Source: Ovis canadensis (Eukaryota; Chordata; Mammalia; Artiodactyla; Bovidae). Taken from it: 64,000 nucleotides of DNA. The position numbers and the translations under genes were made by a program. The DNA is taken from NCBI RefSeq assembly GCF_042477335.2, contig NC_091246.1, forward strand, positions 113,241,001-113,305,000, written 5' to 3'. Below are positions 31,683-42,591 of this stretch, in pieces (position 1 is the stretch's first letter; each line of letters opens with the position of its first letter). The notes beneath the pieces are model-generated. The model did not search any database and was not told where the DNA came from. It saw nothing but the letters and a program-made list of their open reading frames with translations.

Positions 31683-31687
31683 CTGGG
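31311..31687. repeat. Four tandem 95-bp units at the LTR U3 end
   Basis: Unit starts are at 31311, 31406, 31501 and 31596, each AACATCTCGTTTGCAAGAAT. Each unit contains TCTCGTTTGCAAG twice. Copies differ by only a few bases (for example CTCAGCCC versus GTCCAGCCC), so the expansion is recent. The last unit ends in CTGGG, the same bases as the target duplication. Reading frames show the same peptide three times, but 95 is not a multiple of three, so this is not coding. Confidence 0.96.
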
Positions 31688-32640
31688 ATTTGGGTCAGAA
31701 GCTGTGCTTAGCTGTCTGTTATCTTGTTGTAGTGGGAAACTTCATTCTTTTTAGATGTCTTTGATGATTGATTCTCCCTACTAACTAAATTGCTCCACAG
31801 TATAGCTGATCCCCCTTCACAATAAGCTCAGTTGCTATAGCCGTGACCACCCAAAGATGGGGAGAAAACCTTTTGCTAGTGTTCAGTTATCTGTTATGTG
31901 CAGGCTGCTGTGCAGTCTTTTGGTGCCCTTGCTGTAACAGATGGTGCCGTTCCTTATCCATCATGCACCTGTCAACATTACAGTCAACCCTTTGAAAAAC
32001 GCTTACTTGACCATCAGCTAGAAGAATGTATAGATAGCCAACCCTATAGGCCAACCACCTACTGCCTTCATAACTCTGTGATGTATATCCAGGGGCCTGG
32101 GTGCCAAAAAATGTTTTCAAGTTATGCCCTCTATGGGTGCTACCTTTTCCCCACTAGAGGATCCAAACTGGTGCCCATTCAGAGGATCTGACACTGTGGC
32201 ATTGCCATCATGCCCCTGTGCCTCCATCTACCCCCAAATGCCATGCAGATTGTTACAACCCATTACAGGTGTCTGTCTGACAAAAAAAAATGGAAAAACC
32301 TACTGGACAGGGACAATAAAGCAGACAAATGAAATCAGGGACCAACTTTGCCCTAAAAACCAGTCTCTGACTGTTGGCAGTATGACCCAGGTTACAGAGT
32401 TAACTCCCCCTTAGATCCTTGTCTGTACCAGTTTCTCAACACAACTCGTCGCCTTCTTAATAACAGCAACACCCAGCTGGCCAGGGGTTGCTGGGTTTGC
32501 CTATCCTTAGGAGCTCCATGGTACTTAGCTACACCAGTGCCATCATACAACAGCCATGGGAACTCCTACATATCCACACTGACAAGGGCCAGTCTTAAGG
32601 ACAATTGAGTTAACTCAAAAGGCTCCAGAATGCTTTACAA

Positions 32641-32850
32641 ATGATCAAGTTGCTCAGTCATGTCTGACTCTTTGCAACCCCATGGACTATAGCCTTCCAG
32701 GCTCCTCTTTCCATAGTATTTTCCAAGCAAGAAACCTGGAGTGGATTTCTATTTCCTTATCCAGAAGATCTTCCCAACCCAGGGATTGAACCTGGGTCTC
32801 CTGCATCGTAGGCAGAGGCTTTACCGTCTGAGCCACCAGGGAAGTCCAAA
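32641..32850 (-). mobile_element. Bov-tA SINE in env, antisense
   Basis: AGTTGCTCAGTCATGTCTGA at the tail and CTGAGCCACCAGGGAAGTCC at the tRNA-derived head. Env resumes on both sides. Confidence 0.95.
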
Positions 32851-33376
32851 CCTGTAGGCAATTTAGCCAGGGACCAATATAATCAAACTTTAAAAGGTGA
32901 GTGGCCCATTCGTTCTCCCACAAACACAATATGGTGCCACCCCCATCAAGGCCTTTTCTTTGTTTGTGGGACAGATGCTTACTTATGTATACCAGTCAAA
33001 TGGATGGACCTTAGGTTTCCTTACCTTTCCTCACTCCGCAGATGAATATCGTTCCTAACAACCAGACTCTCACCATACCTTTGGCAGCACATATGTGGTC
33101 AAAAAGAACCATCCAGTTTATACCCCTACTAATTGGCCTGGGAATTACGGCTGGAATAGTATGGGAATAGGAGGAATTGCTTCATCAACCACCTTTTACT
33201 GTACACTATCCAAGGATTTCACAGATGACATTGAGAGAGTTGTCTTCTTAACCTGATGACATCTAACAATCCTAAGATGGATTGATGTGACTATGGACAT
33301 AATATGACTTTTAATTTTGATTTTGACTTGTTTTATGACTATTTTGCCTTGCATCTGTAACTGTGTAATTACAGTT

Positions 33377-33665
33377 TAAGCCCTGAGATTTCTTTGGAAG
33401 GAATGATGCTAAAGCTGAAACTCCAGTACTTTGGCCACCTCATGCGAAGAGTTGACTCATTGGAAAAGACTTTGATGTTAGGAGGGATTGGGGGCAGGAG
33501 GAGAATGGGATGACAGAGGATGAGATGGCTGGATGGCATCACTGACTCGATGGATGTGAATCTGAGTGAACTCCAGGAGTTGGTGATGGACAGGGAGGCC
33601 TGGAGTGCTGAGATTCATGGGGTTGCAAAGAATCGGACCTGACTGAGTGACTGAACGGAACTGAA
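33377..33665 (+). mobile_element. RTE-BovB LINE 3' end in env, sense
   Basis: About 290 bp from GAGATTTCTTTGGAAGGAA to the CTGAACTGAAC-type end. It separates the env body from its tail. 5'-truncated. Confidence 0.93.
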
Positions 33666-33885
33666 CTAGTCGCATGAAGGCTTTTAAGTTACAAATGGTT
33701 GTCCAAGCTCCTACAAGTGCCACAGCCTCCTCCAACTATTACTTGGGGCCTCTGGATCAGAGACCCTCAATATGAGGGTTAGGAGAATATGTTGCCTTAA
33801 CAATTTAGGGACCATGCCCCTAAACAAGAGGAAGTAGTTATGGAACAAAAACAACACCCCTTTCCCTTGGCAACATAATTTTCCT

Positions 33886-33900
33886 AAAAGAAAAGGGGGG
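33886..33900 (+). promoter_or_regulatory. Retroviral polypurine tract
   Basis: A run AAAAGAAAAGGGGGG lies directly before the TG of the 3' LTR, where plus-strand synthesis starts in retroviruses. This shows that the 3' LTR belongs to the internal sequence next to it. Confidence 0.85.
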
Positions 33901-33902
33901 AA

Positions 33903-34364
33903 TGAAAGAGTCATTTCCTAGGCAGATTGAGGAGAGAGGAGTCTGGAGTTCTCAAGGAGGAAGAAAGAACAAACGTTTCCCCCCCTCCACATTCCTTAGA
34001 ATTATATAACAACAAGGTATCCTGCTTGAGGACAGTCTCTGGAAAAAAACTTCTGGCTAATTCTGTTATCTTAAAATGTAGATTATGGGAGTAGGTCTAG
34101 TGAGGTCTTTACAACCTCCAGACATTCTTTTGATTCACTGTAATAACTAGAGAGTATATAATTCCATTGCTAACACTAGCAAGGGGGTGCTCTTTCTGCC
34201 CCCTTCTGATGCCTATGTCAGAGGCTTTCTCTATCTCCTTTATACTTTAATAAAACTTTATTACACAAAAGCTCTGAATGATCAAGCCTCGTCTCTGGCC
34301 CGGGATTGAATTATTCTCCTCCAGAGGCCAAGAATCCCTGCGTCTTTTCCACAACAACCTTTCA
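33903..34364 (+). mobile_element. 3' LTR of the defective provirus, 462 bp
   Basis: TGAAAGAGTC at the start and CAACCTTTCA at the end. Polyadenylation signal AATAAA at 34249-34254. The R-U5 part matches the antisense solo LTR at 13553-14290, for example AGGCTTTCTCTATCTCC and GATCAAGCCTCGTCTCTGG, while U3 differs. It does not resemble the 5' LTR at 24202-24564. BovB DNA starts immediately on its right. Confidence 0.9.
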
Positions 34365-36175
34365 CTCAGTGATAAGTGCAAAGAAATAGAGGAAAACAGT
34401 ACAATGGGAAAGACTAGAAATCTCTCTCTTATGGAGAAGGAAATGGCAACCCATTCCAGTACTCTTGCCTGGAGAATCCCTGGTAGGCTAGAGATACCAA
34501 AGGAACATTTCATGCAAAGATGGGCACAATAAAGGACAGAAATGATATGGACCTAAGAGAGGCAGAAGATATTAAGAAAAGGTGGCAAGAATACGCAGAA
34601 GAACTATACAAAAAAAGATATCCACCACCCAGATTATCATGATGGCATGATCATTCAACTAGAGCCAGACATTCTGGAATGCGAAGTCAAGTGGGCCTTA
34701 GGAAGCATCAGCACGAACAAAGCTAGGGGAGGTGATGGAATTTCAGTTAAGCTATTTCAAATCCTAAAAGATGATGCTGTGAAAGTGCTGCACTCAATAT
34801 GCCAACATATATGGAAAACTCCTCAGTGGCCACAGGACTGGAAATGGTCAGTTTTCATTCCAATCCCAAACAAACTCAATGCCAAAGAATGCTCAAACTA
34901 CTGCACAATTGCACTCATCTCACATGCTAGTAAAGTAATGATCAAAATTCTCCAAGCCAGGCTTCAATAATACGTGAACTATGAACTTTCTGATGTTCAA
35001 GCTGGTTTTAGAAAAGGCAGAGGAACCAGAAATCAAAATGCCAACATCCATTGGATCATCAAAAAAGCAGGAGAGTTCCAGAAAAAAACATCTATTTCTG
35101 CTTTATTGACTATGCCAAAGCCTTTGACTGTGTGGATCACAACAAACTGTGGAATATTCTGAAAGAGATGGGTATACCTGACCACCTGACCTGCCTCTTG
35201 AGATATCTGTATGCAGGTCAGGAAGCAACAGTTAGAACTGGACATGGAACAACAGATTGGTTCCAAATAGGAAAAGGAGTACATCAAATCTGTATATTGT
35301 CACCCTGCTTATTTAGCTTATATGCAAAGTACACCATGAGAAACACTGGGCTAGAACGAGCACAAGCTGGAATTAAGATTGCTGGGAAGAATATCAATAA
35401 CCTCAGATATGCAGATGATACCACCCTTATGGCAGAAAGCGAAGAAGAACTAAAGGGCCTCTTGATGAAAGTGAAAGAGGAGAGTGAAAAAGTTGGCTTA
35501 AAGCTCAACATTCAGAAAGCTAAGGTCATGGCTTCTGATTCCATCACTTTATGGCAAATAGATGGGGAAACAGTGGAAACAGTAGCAGATTATTTTTGGC
35601 CCCGAGATCACTGCAGATGGTGACTGCAGCCATGGAATTAAAAGAGACGTACTCTTGGAAGAAAAGTATGACCAACCTAGACAGCAGGCTAAAAAGCAAA
35701 GACAGTTCTTTGCCAACAAAAGCGCATCTAGTCAAAGTTATGAATTTTTCAGTAGTCATGTATGGATGTGACAGTTGGAATATAAAGAAAGTTGAGTGCC
35801 GAAGAATTGATGCTTTTGAACTGTGGTGTTGGAGAAGACTCTTGAGAGTCCCTTGGACTTCAAGGAGATCCAACTAGTCCATCCTAAAAGAAATCAGTCC
35901 TGAATTTTCATTGGAAGGACTGATGCTGAAGCTGAAGCTCCAATACTTTGGCCACCTGATGCAAACGGCTGACTCATTTGAAAAGACCCTGATGCTGGGA
36001 AAGATTGAGGGCAGGAGGAGAAAGGGACTACAGAGGATGAGATGGCTGGATGGCATCACCAACTCAATGAGTTTGAGTAAACTCCAGGAGTTGGTGATGG
36101 ACATGGAGGCCTGGCATGCTGCAGTCCATGAGGTTGCAAATAGTCGAATATGACTGAGCAACTGAACTGGAACTG
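34365..36175 (+). mobile_element. RTE-BovB LINE, 5'-truncated, sense
   Basis: ORF2 DNA from the linker after the endonuclease (GTGATAAGTGCAAAG) to the 3' end. Open pieces are 34647-34970 (108 codons, WPQDWKWS block) and 35051-35623 (190 codons, from FIDYAKAFDCVDH through the YADD box near 35408 to KLNIQKAKVM). The frame then breaks. The KGVRQG block has become KGVHQI, a change in a conserved motif. Its left edge is exactly the 3' LTR end, so the retrovirus may have inserted into it. Confidence 0.95.
34432..34491 (+). mobile_element. BovA SINE fragment inside BovB
   Basis: About 60 bases, ATGGAGAAGGAAATGGCAAC to GGAGAATCC, replace a few bases of the BovB linker. Confidence 0.85.
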
Positions 36176-36620
36176 AAACAAAGTAGAAATAGAATCACAC
36201 ACATTGCAAACAAACTTAAAGTTATCAAGAGGGAAAAGTAGAAGGGAGGGGTAAACTGAGAGATTGGGATTGAAATATACAAACTAACCTGTCTAAATAG
36301 ATAGCTAGTAAGAACCTAGTGCGTGGAGAAGGAAATGGCAACCCATTCCAGTATTCTTGCCTGGAAAATCCCATGGACAGAAGAACCTGGTAGGCTACAG
36401 TCCATGGGGTTGCAAAGAGTTGGAGATGACTGGGCAACTTTACTAAGAATCTACTGTATAGCACAGGAACCCTACTCAATACTCTGCAATAATCTATATT
36501 GGAATAGAATCTTAAAAAGAGTCAAACTATGTTTATGTATGACTGATTCACTCTGCTATATAGCAGAAGCTAAATAACATTGGAAATCAACTGTATTCCC
36601 ATAAAAATTAATTTAAAAAG
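36176..36620 (+). mobile_element. L1 LINE 3' end, sense
   Basis: The segments CTGTATAGCACAGGAACCC, GACTGATTCACTCTGCTATA and GGAAATCAACTGTATTCCC are typical of a ruminant L1 3' end. A SINE interrupts it at 36322-36446. Confidence 0.75.
36322..36446 (+). mobile_element. BovA-type SINE, sense
   Basis: GTGGAGAAGGAAATGGCAAC to GATGACTGGGCAACTTTACT, with no tRNA-derived head. Confidence 0.93.
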
Positions 36621-36807
36621 AGTAAGTGTAAAGCAATAATACAAAGCAAAAGATAACATTGTCCAAATAGTATTTTCTTTTCAGAATCTCAACATTTTGC
36701 ACATTAAACTATATAATTTATTTAATGAGAGATTGTATTAGGCAGATTTTATTTTGCAAACTCTACAGTTACAGCTAAAAATTAATAAGGAGCATTGGAT
36801 TTAAAAA

Positions 36808-37313
36808 ATGGTTCAGTTCAGTCTCTCAGTCGTGTCCAACTCTTTGCGACCCCATGGACTGCAGCATGCCAGGCCTCCCTGTCCATCACCAACTTCCGGA
36901 GTTTACTCAAACTCATGTCCATTGAGTCGGTGATGCCATCCAGCCATCTCATCCTCTGTAGTCCCCTTCTCCTCCTGCCCTCAATCTTTCCCAACATCAG
37001 GGTCTTTTCAAATGAGTCAGTTCTTCACATCAGGTGGCCAAAATATTAGTTTCAGCTTCAGCATCAGTCCTTCCAATGAATATTCAGGACTGACTTCCTT
37101 TAGGATGAATTAGTTGGATCTCCTTGCAGGCCAAGGGACCCTCAAGAATCTTCTCCAAAGTCACAGTTCAAAAGCATAAATTCTTCAGTGCTCAACTTTC
37201 TCTATAGTCCAGCTCTCACACTCATACATGACTACTGGAAAAACCATAGCTTTGACTAGACAGACCTTTGTTGGCAAAGTAATGTCTCTGCTTTTTAATA
37301 TGCTGTCTAAGTG
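36808..37313 (-). mobile_element. RTE-BovB LINE 3' end, antisense
   Basis: It begins GGTTCAGTTCAGTCTCTCAG and runs through the antisense C-terminal ORF2 blocks to CTTTTTAATATGCTGTCTA. 5'-truncated on the right. Confidence 0.94.
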
Positions 37314-37502
37314 ATACATAAATACTAAAAATATATTAAAATCACAAAAAAATAATAAGAAAAAACAGTGAAAATATATATGTATAAGAGAAAATATATG
37401 TATAGGAGAAACAAAACACAAACAGCAAGGCAGTAAATTTAAATTTAGTCATATTTATAAAACCACTATTAAAATGTATAGCAATCCAATCAATGTACAG
37501 TA
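37314..37502. other. AT-rich spacer between two BovB copies
   Basis: No feature recognised. Confidence 0.5.
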
Positions 37503-38060
37503 TGGTGTTGATGTTGTTCAGTGGCTAAATCTCATGTGACTCTGCAACCCCATGGACTGCAGCACGTCAGGCTTCCCTGTCCTTCACTATCTCCTGGAGT
37601 TTGTTCAAACTCATGTCCATTGAGTCAGTGATATCATCTCATCCTCCATCGTTCCCTTCTCCTTTTGTCAGTGAGCTGGCTCTTCGCATGATGTGACCAA
37701 AGTATTGAAGCTTCAGCTTCAGCACCAATCCTCCCAGTGAATATTCAGGGTGGATTTCCTTTAGGATTAACCAGTTTGATTTCCTTCCTGTTCAAGGGAC
37801 CCTCAAAAGTCTTCTCCAACACCACAGTTTGAAAGCAGCAATTCTTCGGCACTCGGCCTTCTTTATATTCTAACTCTCATATCCATACGTGACTACTGGA
37901 AGAACCATAGCTTTAACTATACGTAGCTTTGTCAGCAAAGTGATGCCTTTGCTTTTTAATACCCACTCTAGGTTTGTCATAGCTTTTCCTTCAAGAAACA
38001 AACGGCTTTTGATTTCATGGCTGCTCACCATCCACACTGGTTTTGGTGCCCAAGAACATA
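37503..38060 (-). mobile_element. RTE-BovB LINE 3' end, antisense, diverged
   Basis: GTTGATGTTGTTCAGTGGCT through CCATGGACTGCAGCACGTCA to TTTTGGTGCCCAAGAAC. An internal deletion is present near 37660 (CTTCTCCTTTTGTCAGTGAG). It is more diverged than its neighbour on the left, so the two are separate insertions in the same orientation. Confidence 0.92.
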
Positions 38061-38530
38061 ATGTAGAGCATGGTGACTATGGGCTTCGCTGGTGGCTCAG
38101 AGGTTAAAGCGTCTGCCTCCAATGCAGGAGACCAGGTTCGATCCCTGGGTCGGGAAGATCCCCTGGAGAAGGAAATGGCAACCCACTCCAGTATTCTTGC
38201 CTGGAGAATCCCATGGATTGAGAAGCCTGGTGGGCTGCAGTCCACGGGGTCACAAAGAGTCGGACACGACTGAGTGACTTTACTTTACTTTTATGGTGAC
38301 TATAGTTAAATAATTTTGCATATTTGAAAGTTGCTAAGAGAAATTTTTAAAAATTCACATCACAAGAAAAAGATGTATAACTTTGGGTGGTGATGGATAT
38401 TAACATTAGACACTGTAATGATCGTTTAAAATATATTTATGTTGTGCAGCAGATGTTAATATAATGCTGTAAGTCAAGTAGATCTCATCTAATCACTGAA
38501 TTTTAAAGGTCATGCTTTATGTTATGTAAA
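38061..38530 (+). mobile_element. Old L1 3' UTR, sense
   Basis: ATGGTGACTATAGTTAAATA, CATCACAAGAAAAAG and AAATTATGCCTCAGCAC are the 3' UTR of older L1 subfamilies. It is split by the SINE at 38080-38292. Confidence 0.75.
38080..38292 (+). mobile_element. Bov-tA SINE, sense, with clear target duplication
   Basis: GGGCTTCGCTGGTGGCTCAG head, BovA body, CTTTACTTTACTTT tail. ATGGTGACTAT on both sides is a perfect 11-bp duplication. Confidence 0.97.
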
Positions 38531-39589
38531 TTATGCCTCAGCACTATTACTAATTTAAGCATCAAAGCCTAATGAAAATAATAATGACGTTGTGTTGTTA
38601 GGCTCAAATATATCTATAAAACAAATTAATATGCATAAATATGTACCATGAATACTTATTCCATTGTGTGTCATGCTAAGTCATCAGTCTAAAGGTATGC
38701 ATGTTGCAGCATGCTATAGCACCCTTTTTTAATGATCAAAAGTGAGGACTGCGGCAGTCCTCTTTACGCTTTATGCTCTTCAAATATGCCTGTTTTATTG
38801 ATATACAGTGAACATCATTCCCTAACCTTCTCAGAGCCACATTGGACCAGGTGATTAGTTTCTACAGTGACATATGGGTAGAAGTGATGTGTTTATTACA
38901 TATAGAGGCTCTGAATAGTGTATTTGCTTCCTTTTGTTCCGTCTGTCTGGCATCTCAGGTCTCTGCATGCTGAAGATCCAGTAGGAAACTACAAAGAAGA
39001 AATAGGAACAGTGGGACCCCTAGATGAAGACAACCAGGGTTTCTTCATTACTGACTGCAAACGTGTGCTGTAATATGATAGTAAAATGTTTATTTTGTTA
39101 CACTGATATATTTGAGGCATTATCCCAGAATGCAGATTTGTTTTCAGGTGATGACGATATTGAATTGAACACAGAAACATTCAATTCTCAATCCTAACTA
39201 TAGATTTAAGGATTATATCAGTTTAATCACATGGGTGATGGGTGACCCATGCTCTATCCTGTAAGTAAAACTTATTTGAAACAAATCATCAGTGCAATTC
39301 TCATTTATAAATAAACATGACACTAAATGACATGGATACACTATCAATTCTAAAAAAGAGTACATAAGTCCAATTTATGAGGAACATGCTGTAATAAAGA
39401 GAAACAAATTTAAAATACAAAAAACCCCCACAATTTTAGAAACATGAATAGTGTTTCAAGTTGTCAAAGAATCTCTAAACAGAAAGAAAAAAATGTGCTT
39501 ATGAGTAGAAGTGGATATTAGCCTTGTAACCTCATTCCTGATAATTTTGCCTACAAACCTGCCTGGGTTTTTTTTTTTTTTCCTGTCTT
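38531..39589. other. Non-coding interval
   Basis: AT-rich, no family recognised. A 9-bp-arm palindrome (GAGGACTGC / GCAGTCCTC) lies near 38745. A T run at 39569-39581 is next to the antisense L1. Confidence 0.5.
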
Positions 39590-39962
39590 AAATAATTGGG
39601 TTTAAATTTTTTAAAATTATTAATTGGAGGATAATTGCTTTACAGTGTTGCATTGGTTCTGCCATTAAACAAAGTAAATCAGTCATAGGTGTACATACAT
39701 CTCCTCTGTCTTTAACCTCCCTCCCACACCCCACCCCATCGCCCCCAGGTTGTCACAGAGCTTCAGGTTGAGCTCCCTGTTTTATATATTTAGAAACTTC
39801 CCACTAGCTCTCTGCTTTACATGCGGTGGTGTATATGTCTTAGTGTTAACCTTTCAGCTTGTCCCACCCTCTCCTTCCCTCGCTGTGTCCACAAGTCTGT
39901 TCTCTATGTCTGTGTCTATATTCCTGCCTTGCAAATAGGTTTTTCAGTATCATTTTTCTCGA

Positions 39963-40024
<62 letters not shown>

Positions 40025-40085
40025 ATAAAGGATATCTGTATTTCTCTTTCTGACTTACTTCACTCTGCATAACAGGCTCTAGGCT
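39590..40085 (-). mobile_element. L1 LINE 3' end, antisense
   Basis: Poly-T side on the left, then TTGGAGGATAATTGCTTTAC, GGTTGTCACAGAGCTTCAGG, TGTTCTCTATGTCTGTGTC and TGACTTACTTCACTCTGC. It matches the antisense L1 at 13.4-14.6 kb in order. A microsatellite has grown inside it. Confidence 0.88.
39964..40021 (+). repeat. (AT)n(GT)n compound microsatellite
   Basis: AT dinucleotides followed by a run of GT, inside the L1. Frames that read runs of Val-Cys or Tyr-Ile here are translations of this repeat. Confidence 0.97.
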
Positions 40086-41455
40086 ATTTTTAAAGTGCCT
40101 TTCATTTTGAATCTGCTAGATACCTACATTGATGACCAACTAGATATCCTAACATGAATAAAACTACCCAGATTTTTGTCAGCATATACAACATGCTTTA
40201 ATTTCCACAAAAGTTAACCTAGGAACAGTGTTCTACTTCTGAAAAGGGATCTAATCTTCCTCGCAGTGTAGTGGAAAGAACAACCATATCACGTTCATGT
40301 ATTAGTAAGCGACACACTTTTCTAAAGATGTGAAAGATGAGCTCTGAATGAATTATGGGAATAAAATTAAGGAAGGAAAACACAGCAATTACTAATGGTC
40401 TGAAATGCAATAAATTGAAAGTTTTAATTTTTTTTCCAGAAAGTACTATTGGTACTAGATAATTAAGTGTCATTTTCCCACCCCCACCGAGGGGAACATT
40501 TATGCCAAGAAGGAGCTTCAGAGGACAAATCATCTACAGAAAAAGTAGTCTTAAAATATAAACCCAGATGATTACCGAACAGAAGCAGTCTTCTAGAAAC
40601 TAAACTGATACTCAAGAGAAAATGTCCCTCAGGGTGAGCATGACTACTTCCTGCATAAGAGCAGCTGATCTTTGAAGAATACTCCAGAATGACAGTGGCT
40701 TCCTGATTCAAAAGAATAGTAAAAATTTACAGGGTCAAAACATCTATATTCTCATAGATAACTTCATGTAAATCCATGAAGGTAAGTTAGATGGTTTTAT
40801 TTAAAAGTAGTTCTGAATATGAGGTTTAAGACAAAAAGGATAAAACAGGAAAATATGAAATTCTTCTATCTTTATCTGAAAATTAGTTAAATTAACCAAT
40901 ATATTTCTTAGCTTTTTTAAATGATAAAATAAAATTAGAAATAAGTGAAATAGCAATAATAATAACAATATTTATAATAAAACTTTCACTTGAGGTAACT
41001 TTGAAAACTAATTCTAGTGGAAATAGAGAAATAAGACAGAACATTTGTTGACTCAATTTTTTTAAAAAATCAAAGTATTAATGCCAAAACAATAGTTTGT
41101 GGAGCTGGAAGTTGGGAACAGACATAGTAGATTTAATGAAATATGAAAACACAGAGAACAAACATTAAGAAAGCATTATGAAAATTGTCACACAGTGTTG
41201 ACTGCCTGATATCTGATTACATGAACTTGAAGTGAAGCAAGATAACAGGCCTCTGTGTGTGTGTGTTAGTCCCATTCATATGATTTTGCCATTTGCATTC
41301 CTAAAATAATCAATCATAGGGTTTAAATAAAGTTACATTTATTAGATAAAATTACAAAGGGATTATATAGGGAGCATTTTATTTGGTTGTAAGAGAAGCA
41401 GATGACAATGGATCAGAGAATTCCATAGGTTAAGAACAGACTATATTAAAATATC
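40086..41455. other. Non-coding interval
   Basis: AT-rich single-copy-like DNA, no family or exon recognised. Two frames on the minus strand of 104 and 82 codons (40219-40711) have no known resemblance and different phases. Confidence 0.5.
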
Positions 41456-41647
41456 ATGAGAGTGAAAATCACTCAGTCATGTCTGACTCTTTGTGACCAC
41501 ATGGACAGTCCATAGAGTTCTCCAGGCCCGAATACTAGAGTGGGTAGCCTATCCCTTCTCTAGTGGATCTTCCCAACCCAGGAATGAGACCAGGGTCTCC
41601 TGCATTGCAGGTGGATTGTTTACCAACTGAGCTATCAGGGAACCCCA
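41456..41647 (-). mobile_element. Bov-tA SINE, antisense
   Basis: GAGTGAAAATCACTCAGTCA at the tail, GAGCTATCAGGGAACCCC at the tRNA-derived head. Confidence 0.93.
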
Positions 41648-42126
41648 ATATCATGAAGAATGGGTCATATCTATGGACTGAGTTAAAGGTTAATTGGTAT
41701 TTGTAATGCAGTGTACAATGGGTATTAATAGGGAATGTTATTGGATCCCATGATGTAACATACTTTCCATATGTAGCATAATTGATGGGTGAGATACGCA
41801 GTAGAGAACAATACTATTACACGTATCTGTTCCCCCAGGAACAAGGAATGAGTTTAAGAAAGTCAGTCCTCATTGGAGTAGAAATAGGAGGGCTTAAAAT
41901 GTTTTGAATAAGAATTAAGCAAAAGTTTTAGGTGAAAAGCTTTGAATTGAAAGGAAATGGAATAAGTCAATAGGTACAGAAAAAGAAATTGATGAACCCA
42001 AAGAAAATCAATAGCAAGCCTGTGTCATATATAATTTCACTTTTAAAAGGGGTGAAATAATTTAATACTATTCCTGTACAATCAGCTCTAAATAAAAATG
42101 CACACATCGTATTGTCTCTGGTATCA
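41648..42126. other. Non-coding interval
   Basis: No feature recognised. Confidence 0.5.
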
Positions 42127-42346
42127 TTACTGCTGCTGCTCAGTCACGTCCATCATGTCTGACTCTTTGTGATTCCATGGACCATACCCCATGGAATTTT
42201 CTAGGGAAGAATACTGGAGTGGGTTGCCTTACCCTCCTCCAAGGGATCTTCCTTGTCCACGGATCAAACCTACATCTCCGGTATCTCCTGCATTTCAGGC
42301 CCCCCCCCCTTTTTTTTTTTTTAACTTCCGAGATACCAGGGAAGCC
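42127..42346 (-). mobile_element. Bov-tA SINE, antisense, with a C/T homopolymer in its head
   Basis: CTGCTGCTGCTCAGTCACGT at the tail, CCAGGGAAGCC at the head. Between them about 11 C and 12 T residues replace the usual GCAGATTCTTTACC part. Confidence 0.92.
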
Positions 42347-42591
42347 TTCTGGTATCACTACAACCAAGTATAAGAAAATGAGGATTTTATATCTCTAACT
42401 GACTTTAACTGCACATCAGTTCATTGCTGATGTTTTAAATCTCATTTCTTAGGAACTGAGCAAGGCAAAGGCAGCAATACTTGCATGGATTATGTAAATA
42501 AGTTCATGCATCTAATTCATTTAACAGAAGGGAAACGTTACTCAAAAGCATTAATAAATTGACCATATTGAATTTACCATATCTACAGATG

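Larger units (their letters stand above)
30833..33885 (+). pseudogene. Endogenous retrovirus env, heavily broken
   Basis: Envelope remnant in separated pieces. A start-like ATG at 30875-30877 leads a hydrophobic signal-type segment. After an inserted LTR, a cysteine- and proline-rich surface-unit part follows (about 31840-32640), then a SINE, then a further part (about 32850-33370) with a hydrophobic segment near 33115-33165 that may belong to the transmembrane unit. A BovB fragment interrupts again, and the tail resumes at 33666. Stops occur in each piece. No open frame above about 100 codons remains, so no protein is expected. The assignment rests on position between pol and the polypurine tract and on composition. 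Confidence 0.72.

Noticed and set aside
31311-31687. Possible CRISPR-like array
   Set aside because: Units are contiguous 95-bp copies with no variable spacers, inside an LTR of a mammalian genome.
31321-31711. Overlapping frames with a repeated MQECPALVESLVCKHFS peptide
   Set aside because: They are translations of the 95-bp tandem array; each unit shifts frame, so no single repeated protein exists.
38930-39065. Possible exon after a CAG acceptor-like site
   Set aside because: No donor, no family resemblance and stops in two frames; not separable from chance.
39821-40072. Frames with runs of Val-Cys, His-Thr or Tyr-Ile
   Set aside because: Microsatellite translation inside an antisense L1.
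40219-40711. Minus-strand frames of 104 and 82 codons as an exon pair
   Set aside because: Different phases, no splice signals, no known resemblance.
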